From positions 1-64,000 of the forward strand of contig JAGAUV010000012.1 in the NCBI GenBank assembly GCA_017620635.1: a DNA stretch of 64,000 nucleotides, in the 5' to 3' direction. Under the pieces are notes generated by a model that was given only the letters and a program-made list of their open reading frames with translations, was not told where the DNA came from and searched no databases. This DNA is from Muribaculaceae bacterium. Its GTDB lineage: Bacteria; Bacteroidota; Bacteroidia; Bacteroidales; Muribaculaceae. A program made the translations under genes and the position numbers. The stretch's first letter is position 1; each line of letters starts with the position of its first letter. Shown here piece by piece: positions 35,785 to 42,982 of this stretch.

Positions 35785-36966
35785 ATGAAACATCAGGTAG
35801 TAATTTGGGGGTCAGATAATTACAATACTTTAGGGCTCTTGCGTTCGCTGGCTTGTGAGGACCTCGACATTCTCGTCCTTATCAATGGTGGCAAACATGG
35901 TGTTGTCTCGGCAAGTCGTTATTGTACGAGGATTAAAGTAGTAAAATCGAATACTGAAGCGATTGATTTTTTATTGGCGACATATCCCGAGTGTTCGGAG
36001 TCTGATCGTAGAGCCGTACTCCTTCCGGGAGGGGACAGCTATTCTATTGCATGCGCCAGACACTTCGAGCTTTTGCATAAGCGCTTCCATCTCATGTGTA
36101 CTGAAGACCCTGAGGTAGTCATCAGGGTAACAGATAAAAGCGAGATGGCTAAGGAAGCCGAGAAGGCTGGCCTTCTGGTCCCTTTGTCACAGCGTTATGT
36201 GGTAGACAAGACAACTGTAGATGTCCCTTTCCCTATCATAATGAAACATATAGAACGGAAGGGACGAGTTGAGTTTAAGACAAAGGTAATAAAAACCGCG
36301 GAGGAGTTAGAGCATTTCAAGAAATACTTAAACCACGATAATACATATCTTGTACAGCAGTATATCCCCAAAAGTCATGATATAGTGGTGTATGGTTGCC
36401 GTCTGCCTGATGGAGAGGTAAAATTGGCCGGACATCATACATTGGAGCGCTGGAGCGACGATGGCGGTGGTTCATACGGGCACTTGTCCCCGGAAATTCC
36501 AGAATATCTTCAGCCCGAGGCTTTGGCGAGATTTTTGTCGAATGTAGATTATCATGGTCTGTTCAGCGCCGAATACGGATTCTACAACGGGAAGGCATAT
36601 TTTTATGAAGTAAATTTCCGAAACGATGGTTTCTGTCATCTTACCTTACAGGCCGGCGCCAACTTGCCCTTGCTATGGGTACAGAGTTGTTTGTCTCTTC
36701 CTGTGACAGCTCCTGCAAAAATGACGAAACCGGTTGTCGGGATGAACGAAGTGTATGATATAATTAATGTATTCCGTGGTAACATTTCGTATAAGCGCTA
36801 TCGAAAGGATCTGAAGGAAGCCGGCGCGTTTCATTTCTTTGATGCCAAAGATCCGAAGCCATATAAGAATATGCATCGTCGCATGATTTGGGAAATACCC
36901 ATGAGAGCTATACTCAAAGCTTTCAGGCCCAAAATAGTATGGCTATTGGCTAAGTTTAAACTATAG
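35785..36966 (+). CDS. ATP-grasp carboxylate-amine ligase-like protein
   Basis: The protein has 393 residues. Residues about 1-130 form a nucleotide-fold N-terminal domain (VVIWGSDNYNTLGLLRSLA). The ATP-grasp part contains VTDKSEMAKEAEKAGLLVPLS, FPIIMKHIERKGRVEF, NTYLVQQYIPKSHDIVVYGC, and the metal ligands in YFYEVNFRNDGFCHLTL. Members of this superfamily join a carboxylate to an amine with ATP. It may attach an amino acid to a uronic acid of the polysaccharide, since the dehydrogenase gene at 29541 makes such an acid. That is inference. It is unusual among glycosyltransferase genes. Confidence 0.72.
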   Translation: MKHQVVIWGSDNYNTLGLLRSLACEDLDILVLINGGKHGVVSASRYCTRIKVVKSNTEAIDFLLATYPECSESDRRAVLLPGGDSYSIACARHFELLHKRFHLMCTEDPEVVIRVTDKSEMAKEAEKAGLLVPLSQRYVVDKTTVDVPFPIIMKHIERKGRVEFKTKVIKTAEELEHFKKYLNHDNTYLVQQYIPKSHDIVVYGCRLPDGEVKLAGHHTLERWSDDGGGSYGHLSPEIPEYLQPEALARFLSNVDYHGLFSAEYGFYNGKAYFYEVNFRNDGFCHLTLQAGANLPLLWVQSCLSLPVTAPAKMTKPVVGMNEVYDIINVFRGNISYKRYRKDLKEAGAFHFFDAKDPKPYKNMHRRMIWEIPMRAILKAFRPKIVWLLAKFKL

Positions 36967-36972
36967 GACTCT

Positions 36973-37737
36973 GTGGCCCAGATTGTATTGATGTATCACG
37001 ATGTATATCGTGAAAACACTGTTGAATCCGGTTTTCAGACTATAGGCTCTTTGAATTATAAGCTCCGGCTTGATCAGTTTGAAAGTCAGCTTATTATAAT
37101 AAGGACGCTTATAGACCGCAATCCTGAATTGAATTGCGACATTCTGTTCACTTTCGACGATGGCGGAGAATCTGCTTATTCGCTTGTCGGGCCATTATTG
37201 AAGAAATATGGTTTTCGTGGTTGGTTCTTCATCACAACCTCTATGATCGGTAAAGCCGGATTCTGTAGCGAAGACCGGATAAAAGAGTTATATGAAGACG
37301 GGCATATAATAGGTTCTCATAATCATACACACCGCAGTACAACCAAGGGCTGTACATCCGAATCCATAATAGATGAATGGAAACGGTCGTCAGAGATAAT
37401 CGAGAAAATTATTGGTGTAAAGCCGTTCTGTGCATCACTCCCGAATGGATTCCTGGATTCGAAAATCGGAGAAGCAGTTAAGGAAGCCGGTTTCAAGCGT
37501 GTATTTACATCAAGCCCTACAACAAAAGTAAGAAAGCGAGACGGGATAGATTTTGTCGGACGATATTCTATCTCTGCTTCAATGTCGCCGGAATATATTA
37601 AAGCCATTGTAACGTCCTCATTCACAAGAAAAAGGATTGAAGTGAGAGCATGTATTCTTAATAATATAAAGGCTCTATTGGGCAGCTCTTACTCTCCGAT
37701 TAAGACACGATTATTAAAGTTGGTATATGGCAAATGA
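36973..37737 (+). CDS. Polysaccharide deacetylase-like protein
   Basis: The protein has 254 residues and begins at a GTG (36973), as MAQIVLMYHDVYRENTVES. The NodB homology domain is seen in the metal/catalytic motif FTFDDGGESAY (TFDDG) and in the HxxxH motif within IIGSHNHTHRSTTKG. Near the end of the domain is FCASLPNGFLDSKIGEAV. No signal peptide was found, so a cytoplasmic precursor or a lipid-linked intermediate may be the substrate. It follows the ATP-grasp gene by 6 bases. The next GT2 gene overlaps its 3' end by 11 bases. Confidence 0.84.
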   Translation: MAQIVLMYHDVYRENTVESGFQTIGSLNYKLRLDQFESQLIIIRTLIDRNPELNCDILFTFDDGGESAYSLVGPLLKKYGFRGWFFITTSMIGKAGFCSEDRIKELYEDGHIIGSHNHTHRSTTKGCTSESIIDEWKRSSEIIEKIIGVKPFCASLPNGFLDSKIGEAVKEAGFKRVFTSSPTTKVRKRDGIDFVGRYSISASMSPEYIKAIVTSSFTRKRIEVRACILNNIKALLGSSYSPIKTRLLKLVYGK

Positions 37738-38560
37738 TAAGCCTGAATTTTCAGTTTGTATAGGAGTCTATTTCAAGGATAATCCAACATTATTTATTGA
37801 TGCAGTTAGAAGTGTGACAAGTAAGCAGAGTCTGAAACCATCAGAATTGATTATTGTTGCAGACGGCCCTCTATCTCAATCATTGGAAGATGCGCTAAGT
37901 ACTATCAGACAGGAAACACCAGATTTAAAACTAATTCGATTTGAACAGAATCGAGGACATGCGGCATCCCGTCAGGCTGGCCTTGACGCTGCAAGCAATG
38001 ATTTAGTCGCTATTATGGATGCTGACGATATCGCTTCGGAGAATCGTTTCGAGCTGCAGATAAAGGCATTCGAAAAGCACCCTGAGGCATCCGTCATCGG
38101 TGGGCAGATTAAAGAATTTATAGATGAAATATCGAATGTTGTAGGAGAGCGTATAGTCCCTGTATATGACAGCGATATAAAAAGATATCTGAAGTCGCGT
38201 AGCCCGATGAATTTTGTTACGGTCATGTATCGTAAAAGTGCCGTTCAGGATGTAGGCGGTTTCATCGACTGGTATTGCGAAGAAGATTATTACTTGTGGG
38301 TCAGATTGGCTGAAAAAGGTTATAAGTTCTATAATCTTAACGACAATCTCGTTAATGTCCGGGTCGGAGAGGAAATGTATCGGCGTCGTGGCGGATGGAA
38401 GTATTTTAAAAGTGAGGCGCGCCTGCAAAGATATATGTTTAAACGCCGCATCATTGGTTTGCCTCGATATTTGTATAATGTAGCCGGACGGTTCGTCATT
38501 CAGGTGGCTATGCCAAACAGTCTGAGAGGTTTTATTTTCCAAAAGCTATTCAGAAAATGA
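37727..38560 (+). CDS. GT2 glycosyltransferase (WaaE/KdtX-like)
   Basis: The protein has 277 residues. GT2 marks are FSVCIGVYFKDNPTLFIDAV, HAASRQAGLDAASNDLVAIM with the DADD in MDADDIASENRF, and a later E-rich acceptor motif DWYCEEDYYLWVRLAEKGYK (ED.D/E.W pattern) expected of inverting GT2 enzymes. It ends with a hydrophobic, positively charged C-terminal part and no membrane helix. Overlaps the preceding and following genes by 11 and 4 bases. The glycosidic bond formed is not known. Confidence 0.87.
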   Translation: MANDKPEFSVCIGVYFKDNPTLFIDAVRSVTSKQSLKPSELIIVADGPLSQSLEDALSTIRQETPDLKLIRFEQNRGHAASRQAGLDAASNDLVAIMDADDIASENRFELQIKAFEKHPEASVIGGQIKEFIDEISNVVGERIVPVYDSDIKRYLKSRSPMNFVTVMYRKSAVQDVGGFIDWYCEEDYYLWVRLAEKGYKFYNLNDNLVNVRVGEEMYRRRGGWKYFKSEARLQRYMFKRRIIGLPRYLYNVAGRFVIQVAMPNSLRGFIFQKLFRK

Positions 38561-38973
38561 AGAAGTACAAGATTGGCTATACCACAGGCGTGTTTGATAT
38601 GTTCCATATCGGACATTTAAACATCTTGCGACGTGCCAAGGAGCAATGCGAACGTCTCATTGTAGGTGTCAGTACAGATGAGGTCGTCGAATCATACAAA
38701 CATCATTGTCCTGTTATTCCCTTTGAAGATAGAGTGGCTATAATTAAAGCTATACGATATGTCGACGAAGTTGTCGCCCAGGATTCTATGGATAAGTTTA
38801 AAGCCTGGGAGTCGCTTAAATTTGACGTGATGTTTCATGGTAGCGAATGGAGAGGTACGGATCTATATAACAGCTATGTCGAAAAGTTCTCGACTGTTGG
38901 TGTGGATGTTGTCTTCTTGCCTCATACCGAAGGCATCAGTTCTACCATGCTGAGAGAAAAAAATGGCAAATAG
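38557..38973 (+). CDS. Glycerol-3-phosphate cytidylyltransferase-like (TagD family)
   Basis: The protein has 138 residues, a single nucleotidyltransferase domain. The N-terminus is GYTTGVFDMFHIGHLNILRRA with the HIGH motif. The C-terminal motif EGISSTMLRE (ISTT-type) completes the active site. Members make CDP-glycerol from CTP and sn-glycerol-3-phosphate, or related CDP-alcohols. In this operon a LicD-family phosphotransferase gene comes two genes later, so the pair may decorate the polysaccharide with a phospho-alcohol. Glycerol is inferred; other alcohols are possible. Confidence 0.84.
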   Translation: MKKYKIGYTTGVFDMFHIGHLNILRRAKEQCERLIVGVSTDEVVESYKHHCPVIPFEDRVAIIKAIRYVDEVVAQDSMDKFKAWESLKFDVMFHGSEWRGTDLYNSYVEKFSTVGVDVVFLPHTEGISSTMLREKNGK

Positions 38974-40177
38974 TCAGAACATAAGCACATTACTTCATAC
39001 AGATTGCTGTGGCTGTCGGGCTTGTGGCGATGCGTGTCCTGTGTCGTGTATCAGCTTTAAGGAAGATAATGAAGGTTTCATTTATCCTATTGTCGATGAA
39101 GCGAGCTGTATTCAGTGTGGCAAATGTGTAAAAATATGTCCTGAGTTTAATCCTTCCTTTAATAAGGTAGCTGAAGAAGTAACGGCCGCTTATGCTGTTG
39201 CCGAAGCGGACAGACAGGCCGGTTCGTCGGGCGGTATATTCGGCCTTGTTGCACGGCATATAATCAATAATGGCGGTAAAGTTTGGGGCGCTGCTTTCGA
39301 CAGCAACTTGCAGCTGAAGCATGTATGTGCGACTACTGTCGCTGAATTAAAACCGCTGATGCGGTCGAAGTATCTTCAAAGTGATACAAGCGGATGTTTC
39401 AGGCAGATTGCCGGTGATTTGAAAGCCGGAATTTTAACGCTGTTCTGTGGCACGCCATGCCAATGCAATGCTTTGCGTAACTATACCGGTAATTGCGACA
39501 ATCTGTTTCTGATCGATCTGATATGTCATGGCGTACCATCTCAGGACTTGTTCGATAAATCTATAAAATGGTTGGAAGAACGGGAGCACTGCCATGTAAC
39601 CAAGTTTGCATTTCGATCAAAATATAAAGGTGCACTTCACCCTCAGGCGTTTTCGTATGAATGCACGAAAAACGGCAGAACTGAAACTGTCAACGGATTG
39701 CATTATCAATTTCCTTTCTATTTCGGGTTTCAGAAATATATTACTTTACGTCCGTCATGCTACACTTGTAAATGGGCATCTTCTGAACGATGTGGAGATA
39801 TTACCTTGGGCGATTTCTGGGGAATTGAGAGGATAGACCCGACTCTTGATCCCAAAGCCGGAGTATCGGAGATACTTGCCAATACAGACAAAGGCCGCAA
39901 CTTATTGAATGCCATAACGGAATCCGGTGTCGCGTGGACTCAGAGATTCCAATACCGGCAGCTTGTAGGTAACAATGGGTGCCTGCAAGAGCCCACAAAG
40001 CTTAAACCGGAGCGTGTGGAACTATTTGAAGATTTGCGTACCAAATCATTTGATGAGGTCGTAAGGAGCCATTTGGTTTCGAAACGCCGTTGGATTTTTG
40101 ATATGTATTATGCGATGCCTGGAGTCTTGAGGAAGATGATCCGTAAAGTAATGGATAAAAGGATGAAATATGAATAA
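38963..40177 (+). CDS. Ferredoxin-domain FrhB-like protein of polysaccharide loci
   Basis: The protein has 404 residues. Near the N-terminus are two 4Fe-4S ligand sets, CCGCRACGDACP and CIQCGKCVKICPEF. Then comes an FrhB (coenzyme F420 hydrogenase beta subunit) region containing SSGGIFGLVARHI, FCGTPCQCNALRNY and DLICHGVPS. Near residue 265 is a CxxC in SCYTCKWAS. The layout is found in surface-polysaccharide clusters next to polysaccharide pyruvyl transferases. No such transferase is visible here. A redox or ligand-processing step on a sugar is possible but unproven. Overlaps its neighbours by 11 and 8 bases. Confidence 0.82.
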   Translation: MANSQNISTLLHTDCCGCRACGDACPVSCISFKEDNEGFIYPIVDEASCIQCGKCVKICPEFNPSFNKVAEEVTAAYAVAEADRQAGSSGGIFGLVARHIINNGGKVWGAAFDSNLQLKHVCATTVAELKPLMRSKYLQSDTSGCFRQIAGDLKAGILTLFCGTPCQCNALRNYTGNCDNLFLIDLICHGVPSQDLFDKSIKWLEEREHCHVTKFAFRSKYKGALHPQAFSYECTKNGRTETVNGLHYQFPFYFGFQKYITLRPSCYTCKWASSERCGDITLGDFWGIERIDPTLDPKAGVSEILANTDKGRNLLNAITESGVAWTQRFQYRQLVGNNGCLQEPTKLKPERVELFEDLRTKSFDEVVRSHLVSKRRWIFDMYYAMPGVLRKMIRKVMDKRMKYE

Positions 40178-41036
40178 TCTGATGCGGACCGATACTGAAG
40201 ATGCCTACGGATTAAAGGATCTTCAGAACGTGATCTTGAATATCGCTCAATATATTGATACACTTTGCTGTGCTCATGGAATAAATTATAGACTCATGGG
40301 CGGTTCCGCATTAGGTGCAAAACGTCATGGTGGGTTTATTCCTTGGGATGATGATCTGGATGTCTTTATGACTCCATCGGAATATGAGGCTTTTCGTGAT
40401 GTGTTCAATAAATATGGCGACAAGCAGAATTATGCCTTGCAGGAATTAGGAGCCTCTAACGGACGTCTCATAACAGCCAAACTTCGACTTAACAACTCCT
40501 ATTATGAAGAGGATATAATTAAAGGCTGGAAGATTCATCATGGTATTTATGTAGATATCTTTATTCTTCATACTTGTCCGGATAATCGCTTGGCTCAGTG
40601 GTGGCAATATTTCTGGGCTAAATATATCATTGTAAAAGGACTTGCCAATAAACCATATTGTCGGCGAGGTGGACTGGCCGGCTTTGTTGTTAAAGCTGCA
40701 GGAATACTGCCGAAGCGCTTCCTGCTTGATTTCGGCTTAAGACAGGTCTATAAATGGCGTGATACAAGCACTGAATATTTTTGTAACTTTCTTGGTAAGG
40801 CGCTGTTTAAAAACGGTAAGTATCATTCTGAAGATTTTGAAAATACAAAACGTGTCCCGTTTGAGACCATAGAACTTAATGTTGCCTCTGGCTTGGAACG
40901 ATTTTTGTCGGCTCGCTTCGGTAACTATATGAAGCTTCCATCTGCTGAAAGGATTAAATATGAGCAGCATGCGTCATGCTGGGATCTTGATGCTCATGAT
41001 TATTCAGATCGTTCCGACGAAAAATATTTTTTTTAA
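40170..41036 (+). CDS. LicD-family phosphotransferase
   Basis: The protein has 288 residues. The diagnostic LicD N-terminal region is YRLMGGSALGAKRHGGFIPW, with the acidic metal site DDDLDVFMTPSEYEAF. Later are GIYVDIFILHTCPDN and an acidic C-terminal tail. LicD proteins (of the DUF/NTase-like fold) transfer phosphocholine or related phospho-alcohols from a CDP-linked donor onto glycans or teichoic acids. The CDP-alcohol synthase at 38557 could supply the donor. It precedes the initiating sugar transferase by 3 bases. It is not a CD-NTase; its motifs are the usual LicD ones. Confidence 0.84.
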   Translation: MNNLMRTDTEDAYGLKDLQNVILNIAQYIDTLCCAHGINYRLMGGSALGAKRHGGFIPWDDDLDVFMTPSEYEAFRDVFNKYGDKQNYALQELGASNGRLITAKLRLNNSYYEEDIIKGWKIHHGIYVDIFILHTCPDNRLAQWWQYFWAKYIIVKGLANKPYCRRGGLAGFVVKAAGILPKRFLLDFGLRQVYKWRDTSTEYFCNFLGKALFKNGKYHSEDFENTKRVPFETIELNVASGLERFLSARFGNYMKLPSAERIKYEQHASCWDLDAHDYSDRSDEKYFF

Positions 41037-41039
41037 ACA

Positions 41040-41645
41040 ATGCTAAAATACATCTTCGATCGCGTGATGGCTTTGATCGGGCTGCTGATTTTGTGGCCGG
41101 TAATGCTCGTTGTCGCGATTCTTATCAGTATAAAGATGCCGGGAGGCCCCGTCATTTTTAAACAACAACGCGTCGGGCTTCACGGTAAGCTTTTTACGAT
41201 GTATAAATTCCGCTCGATGACAGTCGGGCATGGTGGCTCGTCCGTTTCGGTAGCCGGCGAAAACCGCATCACTCCTCTTGGCCATGTCCTCCGTAAATAT
41301 AAGCTCGACGAGCTGCCCGAGTTATGGAATGTGCTTATTGGCGATATGTCGTTTGTCGGCCCGAGACCTGATGTGCAGGGCTATGCCGATGCCCTCGAGG
41401 GTACTGACCGCAATGTCCTTAAGCTCCGTCCCGGTATTACCGGCCCGGCGACATTGAAATACGCCAACGAAGAAGAGATATTGGCCCGTGTGCCCGATCC
41501 AAAACGCTACAACGACGAAGTGATATTCCCCGATAAAGTAAGGATCAACTTGGAGTATTACAACAACCACTCCTTTATCGGAGACATCCGGCTGATATTC
41601 GCGACAATATTCCGCTCTTATCAGCTCGCGGAAGTAGAGGATTAA
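41040..41645 (+). CDS. Initiating sugar-1-phosphate transferase (PglC-like)
   Basis: The protein has 201 residues, the short form of the polyprenyl-phosphate phosphoglycosyl transferase family. The N-terminal re-entrant membrane segment is LKYIFDRVMALIGLLILWPV. Then come FKQQRVGLHGKLFTMYKFRS, the KYKLDELPELWNVLIGDMSF catalytic region (Asp-Glu dyad) and GPRPDVQGYAD. It places a sugar-1-phosphate on undecaprenyl phosphate and so starts the repeat unit. Notably it sits at the 3' end of the operon; a strong terminator follows. No Wzc/Wza export genes are adjacent. Confidence 0.92.
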   Translation: MLKYIFDRVMALIGLLILWPVMLVVAILISIKMPGGPVIFKQQRVGLHGKLFTMYKFRSMTVGHGGSSVSVAGENRITPLGHVLRKYKLDELPELWNVLIGDMSFVGPRPDVQGYADALEGTDRNVLKLRPGITGPATLKYANEEEILARVPDPKRYNDEVIFPDKVRINLEYYNNHSFIGDIRLIFATIFRSYQLAEVED

Positions 41646-41662
41646 GCAGTTCAATTTTTTTG

Positions 41663-41695
41663 AGGCTTGTTCATCTGTATGGATAAGCCTTTTTT
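41663..41695 (+). terminator. Terminator of the polysaccharide operon
   Basis: AGGCTT (41663-41668) pairs with AAGCCT (41685-41690), and the loop can pair further (CAT with ATG). Six T residues follow, counting the last stem base. Confidence 0.68.
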
Positions 41696-41734
41696 ATATA
41701 TAATATAGTTTAAAAGGCTTTACAGCAAGATCTT

Positions 41735-42925
41735 ATGGGAAGTAGATATGTTGCATTCATCTCTTATTCACGTAAGGATAAGACGGTGGCAGATTGGATA
41801 CATAGCAAATTAGAGCGTTTTGTATTACTTGATAAAGAGAAGGCTAAATCTATCTTCCCGTTTACCGGTAGATATTTTAGACCGGTGTTTTTAGACACTC
41901 AGGATTTGCATGTTGAAGAACGTCCTTTCACTGAGAGGCTTAAAATAGCAATTGAAAACTCATCGTTTTTGATCGTCATATGCAGTAAGAACTCTGCCAT
42001 ATCTACTTTTGTAGATTTGGAAATCAAATATTTCTTACAGACTCATGACAATAATTTTTCAAGGATCGTACCATTGTTTTTAGATGAAATAGACGATTCT
42101 ATACCGCCGGCTTTTGATGGTTCGTCGATAATGCAACGTCATTTTCCTATCTATAACACTCGTTTGTCTGAGAATAGCGAAGCTAATAATTATTGTTTTT
42201 ATCAGATCATATCCTATATTTTAGGAATTGACTTTTCTGAAGTTTATAACCGATATGAAGTTTCTGCGGAAAAAGCTATAAAACGACGTAAAAGGGCTTA
42301 TCTTGCAGTGATATCATTATTGTTATTGTTTATAAGTGTATTAAGTGTCTCTTTCTATAAATATAAAGCTGCAAGTAATGAATTATTAGCGCAGAAACAG
42401 CTTCTGATAGACTTTGAGAAGAAAGTCTTTCCTGCAGCTGTTGTTCATGGGTACGAACGTAATTTCTTGACTCCCGTGATTAATTATCTTAAATCGCAAT
42501 CTGACTTCTTCCGGGTTTATATTCTTATGCCTAAGGACGAGAGAGAACTTATGCATCAGGATCGAGTAGGCGATTTTGCCTATAATGCTCGATTGGCACT
42601 CGGGATTGATTCAATTCCATTCGAAAATCTGCCGACTGGAGTAAGACGAGGGAATAGAATAATGCGAGTTGTTAAAGACGGGCGTTATATCGATGGAGTT
42701 TATATTGATTTTGCTACGACGACAACTTCTTTTTTAAATATCGCCAACTATAAGAAGAAGCATAAAGAATATGACTCAACACCGATCGATTCTATTATAG
42801 CTGAGTATTCCTATGATTTTGTGGAACAAACGAAAAACAGCTTGAAATCTGATTCGGTTTATGTTAAGTTCGTTTTTGATAACAATGAATTGATTGAGGA
42901 GTTACGCAAGAATCATTTAAAGTGA
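41735..42925 (+). CDS. TIR-transmembrane-STING fusion protein
   Basis: The protein has 396 residues. Residues 1-170 are a TIR domain: YVAFISYSRKDKTVADWIHS, SFLIVICSKNSAIS, and TFVDLEIKY with Glu96 where TIR NADases have the catalytic Glu. One membrane helix spans about 188-208 (AVISLLLLFISVLSVSF). The C-terminal part (about 232-390) matches STING: GYERNFLTPVINYL compares with human SYYIGYLRLILPEL, RVYILMPKDE with RLYILLPLD, and IDFATTTTSFLNIANY with LEYATPLQTLFAMSQY. Bacterial STINGs bind cyclic di-GMP in CBASS; their Asp-Thr contacts lie in the matching segment (Asp325, Thr329 region). Known bacterial forms are TIR-STING or TM-STING. This one has both. No CD-NTase gene is visible. Gene is AT-rich relative to neighbours. 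STING call by eye, about 0.8 sure. Confidence 0.83.
   Translation: MGSRYVAFISYSRKDKTVADWIHSKLERFVLLDKEKAKSIFPFTGRYFRPVFLDTQDLHVEERPFTERLKIAIENSSFLIVICSKNSAISTFVDLEIKYFLQTHDNNFSRIVPLFLDEIDDSIPPAFDGSSIMQRHFPIYNTRLSENSEANNYCFYQIISYILGIDFSEVYNRYEVSAEKAIKRRKRAYLAVISLLLLFISVLSVSFYKYKAASNELLAQKQLLIDFEKKVFPAAVVHGYERNFLTPVINYLKSQSDFFRVYILMPKDERELMHQDRVGDFAYNARLALGIDSIPFENLPTGVRRGNRIMRVVKDGRYIDGVYIDFATTTTSFLNIANYKKKHKEYDSTPIDSIIAEYSYDFVEQTKNSLKSDSVYVKFVFDNNELIEELRKNHLK
42171..42187 (+). repeat. 17-base repeat, copy in the STING gene
   Basis: AGAATAGCGAAGCTAAT is inside the TIR-STING gene. The identical word recurs at 44283-44299, and sequence flanking it is also similar. Confidence 0.6.
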
Positions 42926-42982
42926 TTTTGGAGAGCTTTTTTGTCAAAATCAATACCATATCTGCTTGAACTTGTTATATTT

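Noticed and set aside
40170..41036. LicD-family gene as a possible CD-NTase for the STING protein
   Set aside because: LicD shares a nucleotidyltransferase-like fold, but the motif layout (GGSALGAKRHGGFIPWDDDLD) is plain LicD and it is the penultimate gene of the polysaccharide operon.
29541..41645. Mobile element or integrated island around the polysaccharide operon
   Set aside because: No integrase, transposase, terminal repeats or tRNA junction was found; AT-richer glycosyltransferase genes alone are normal for such loci.
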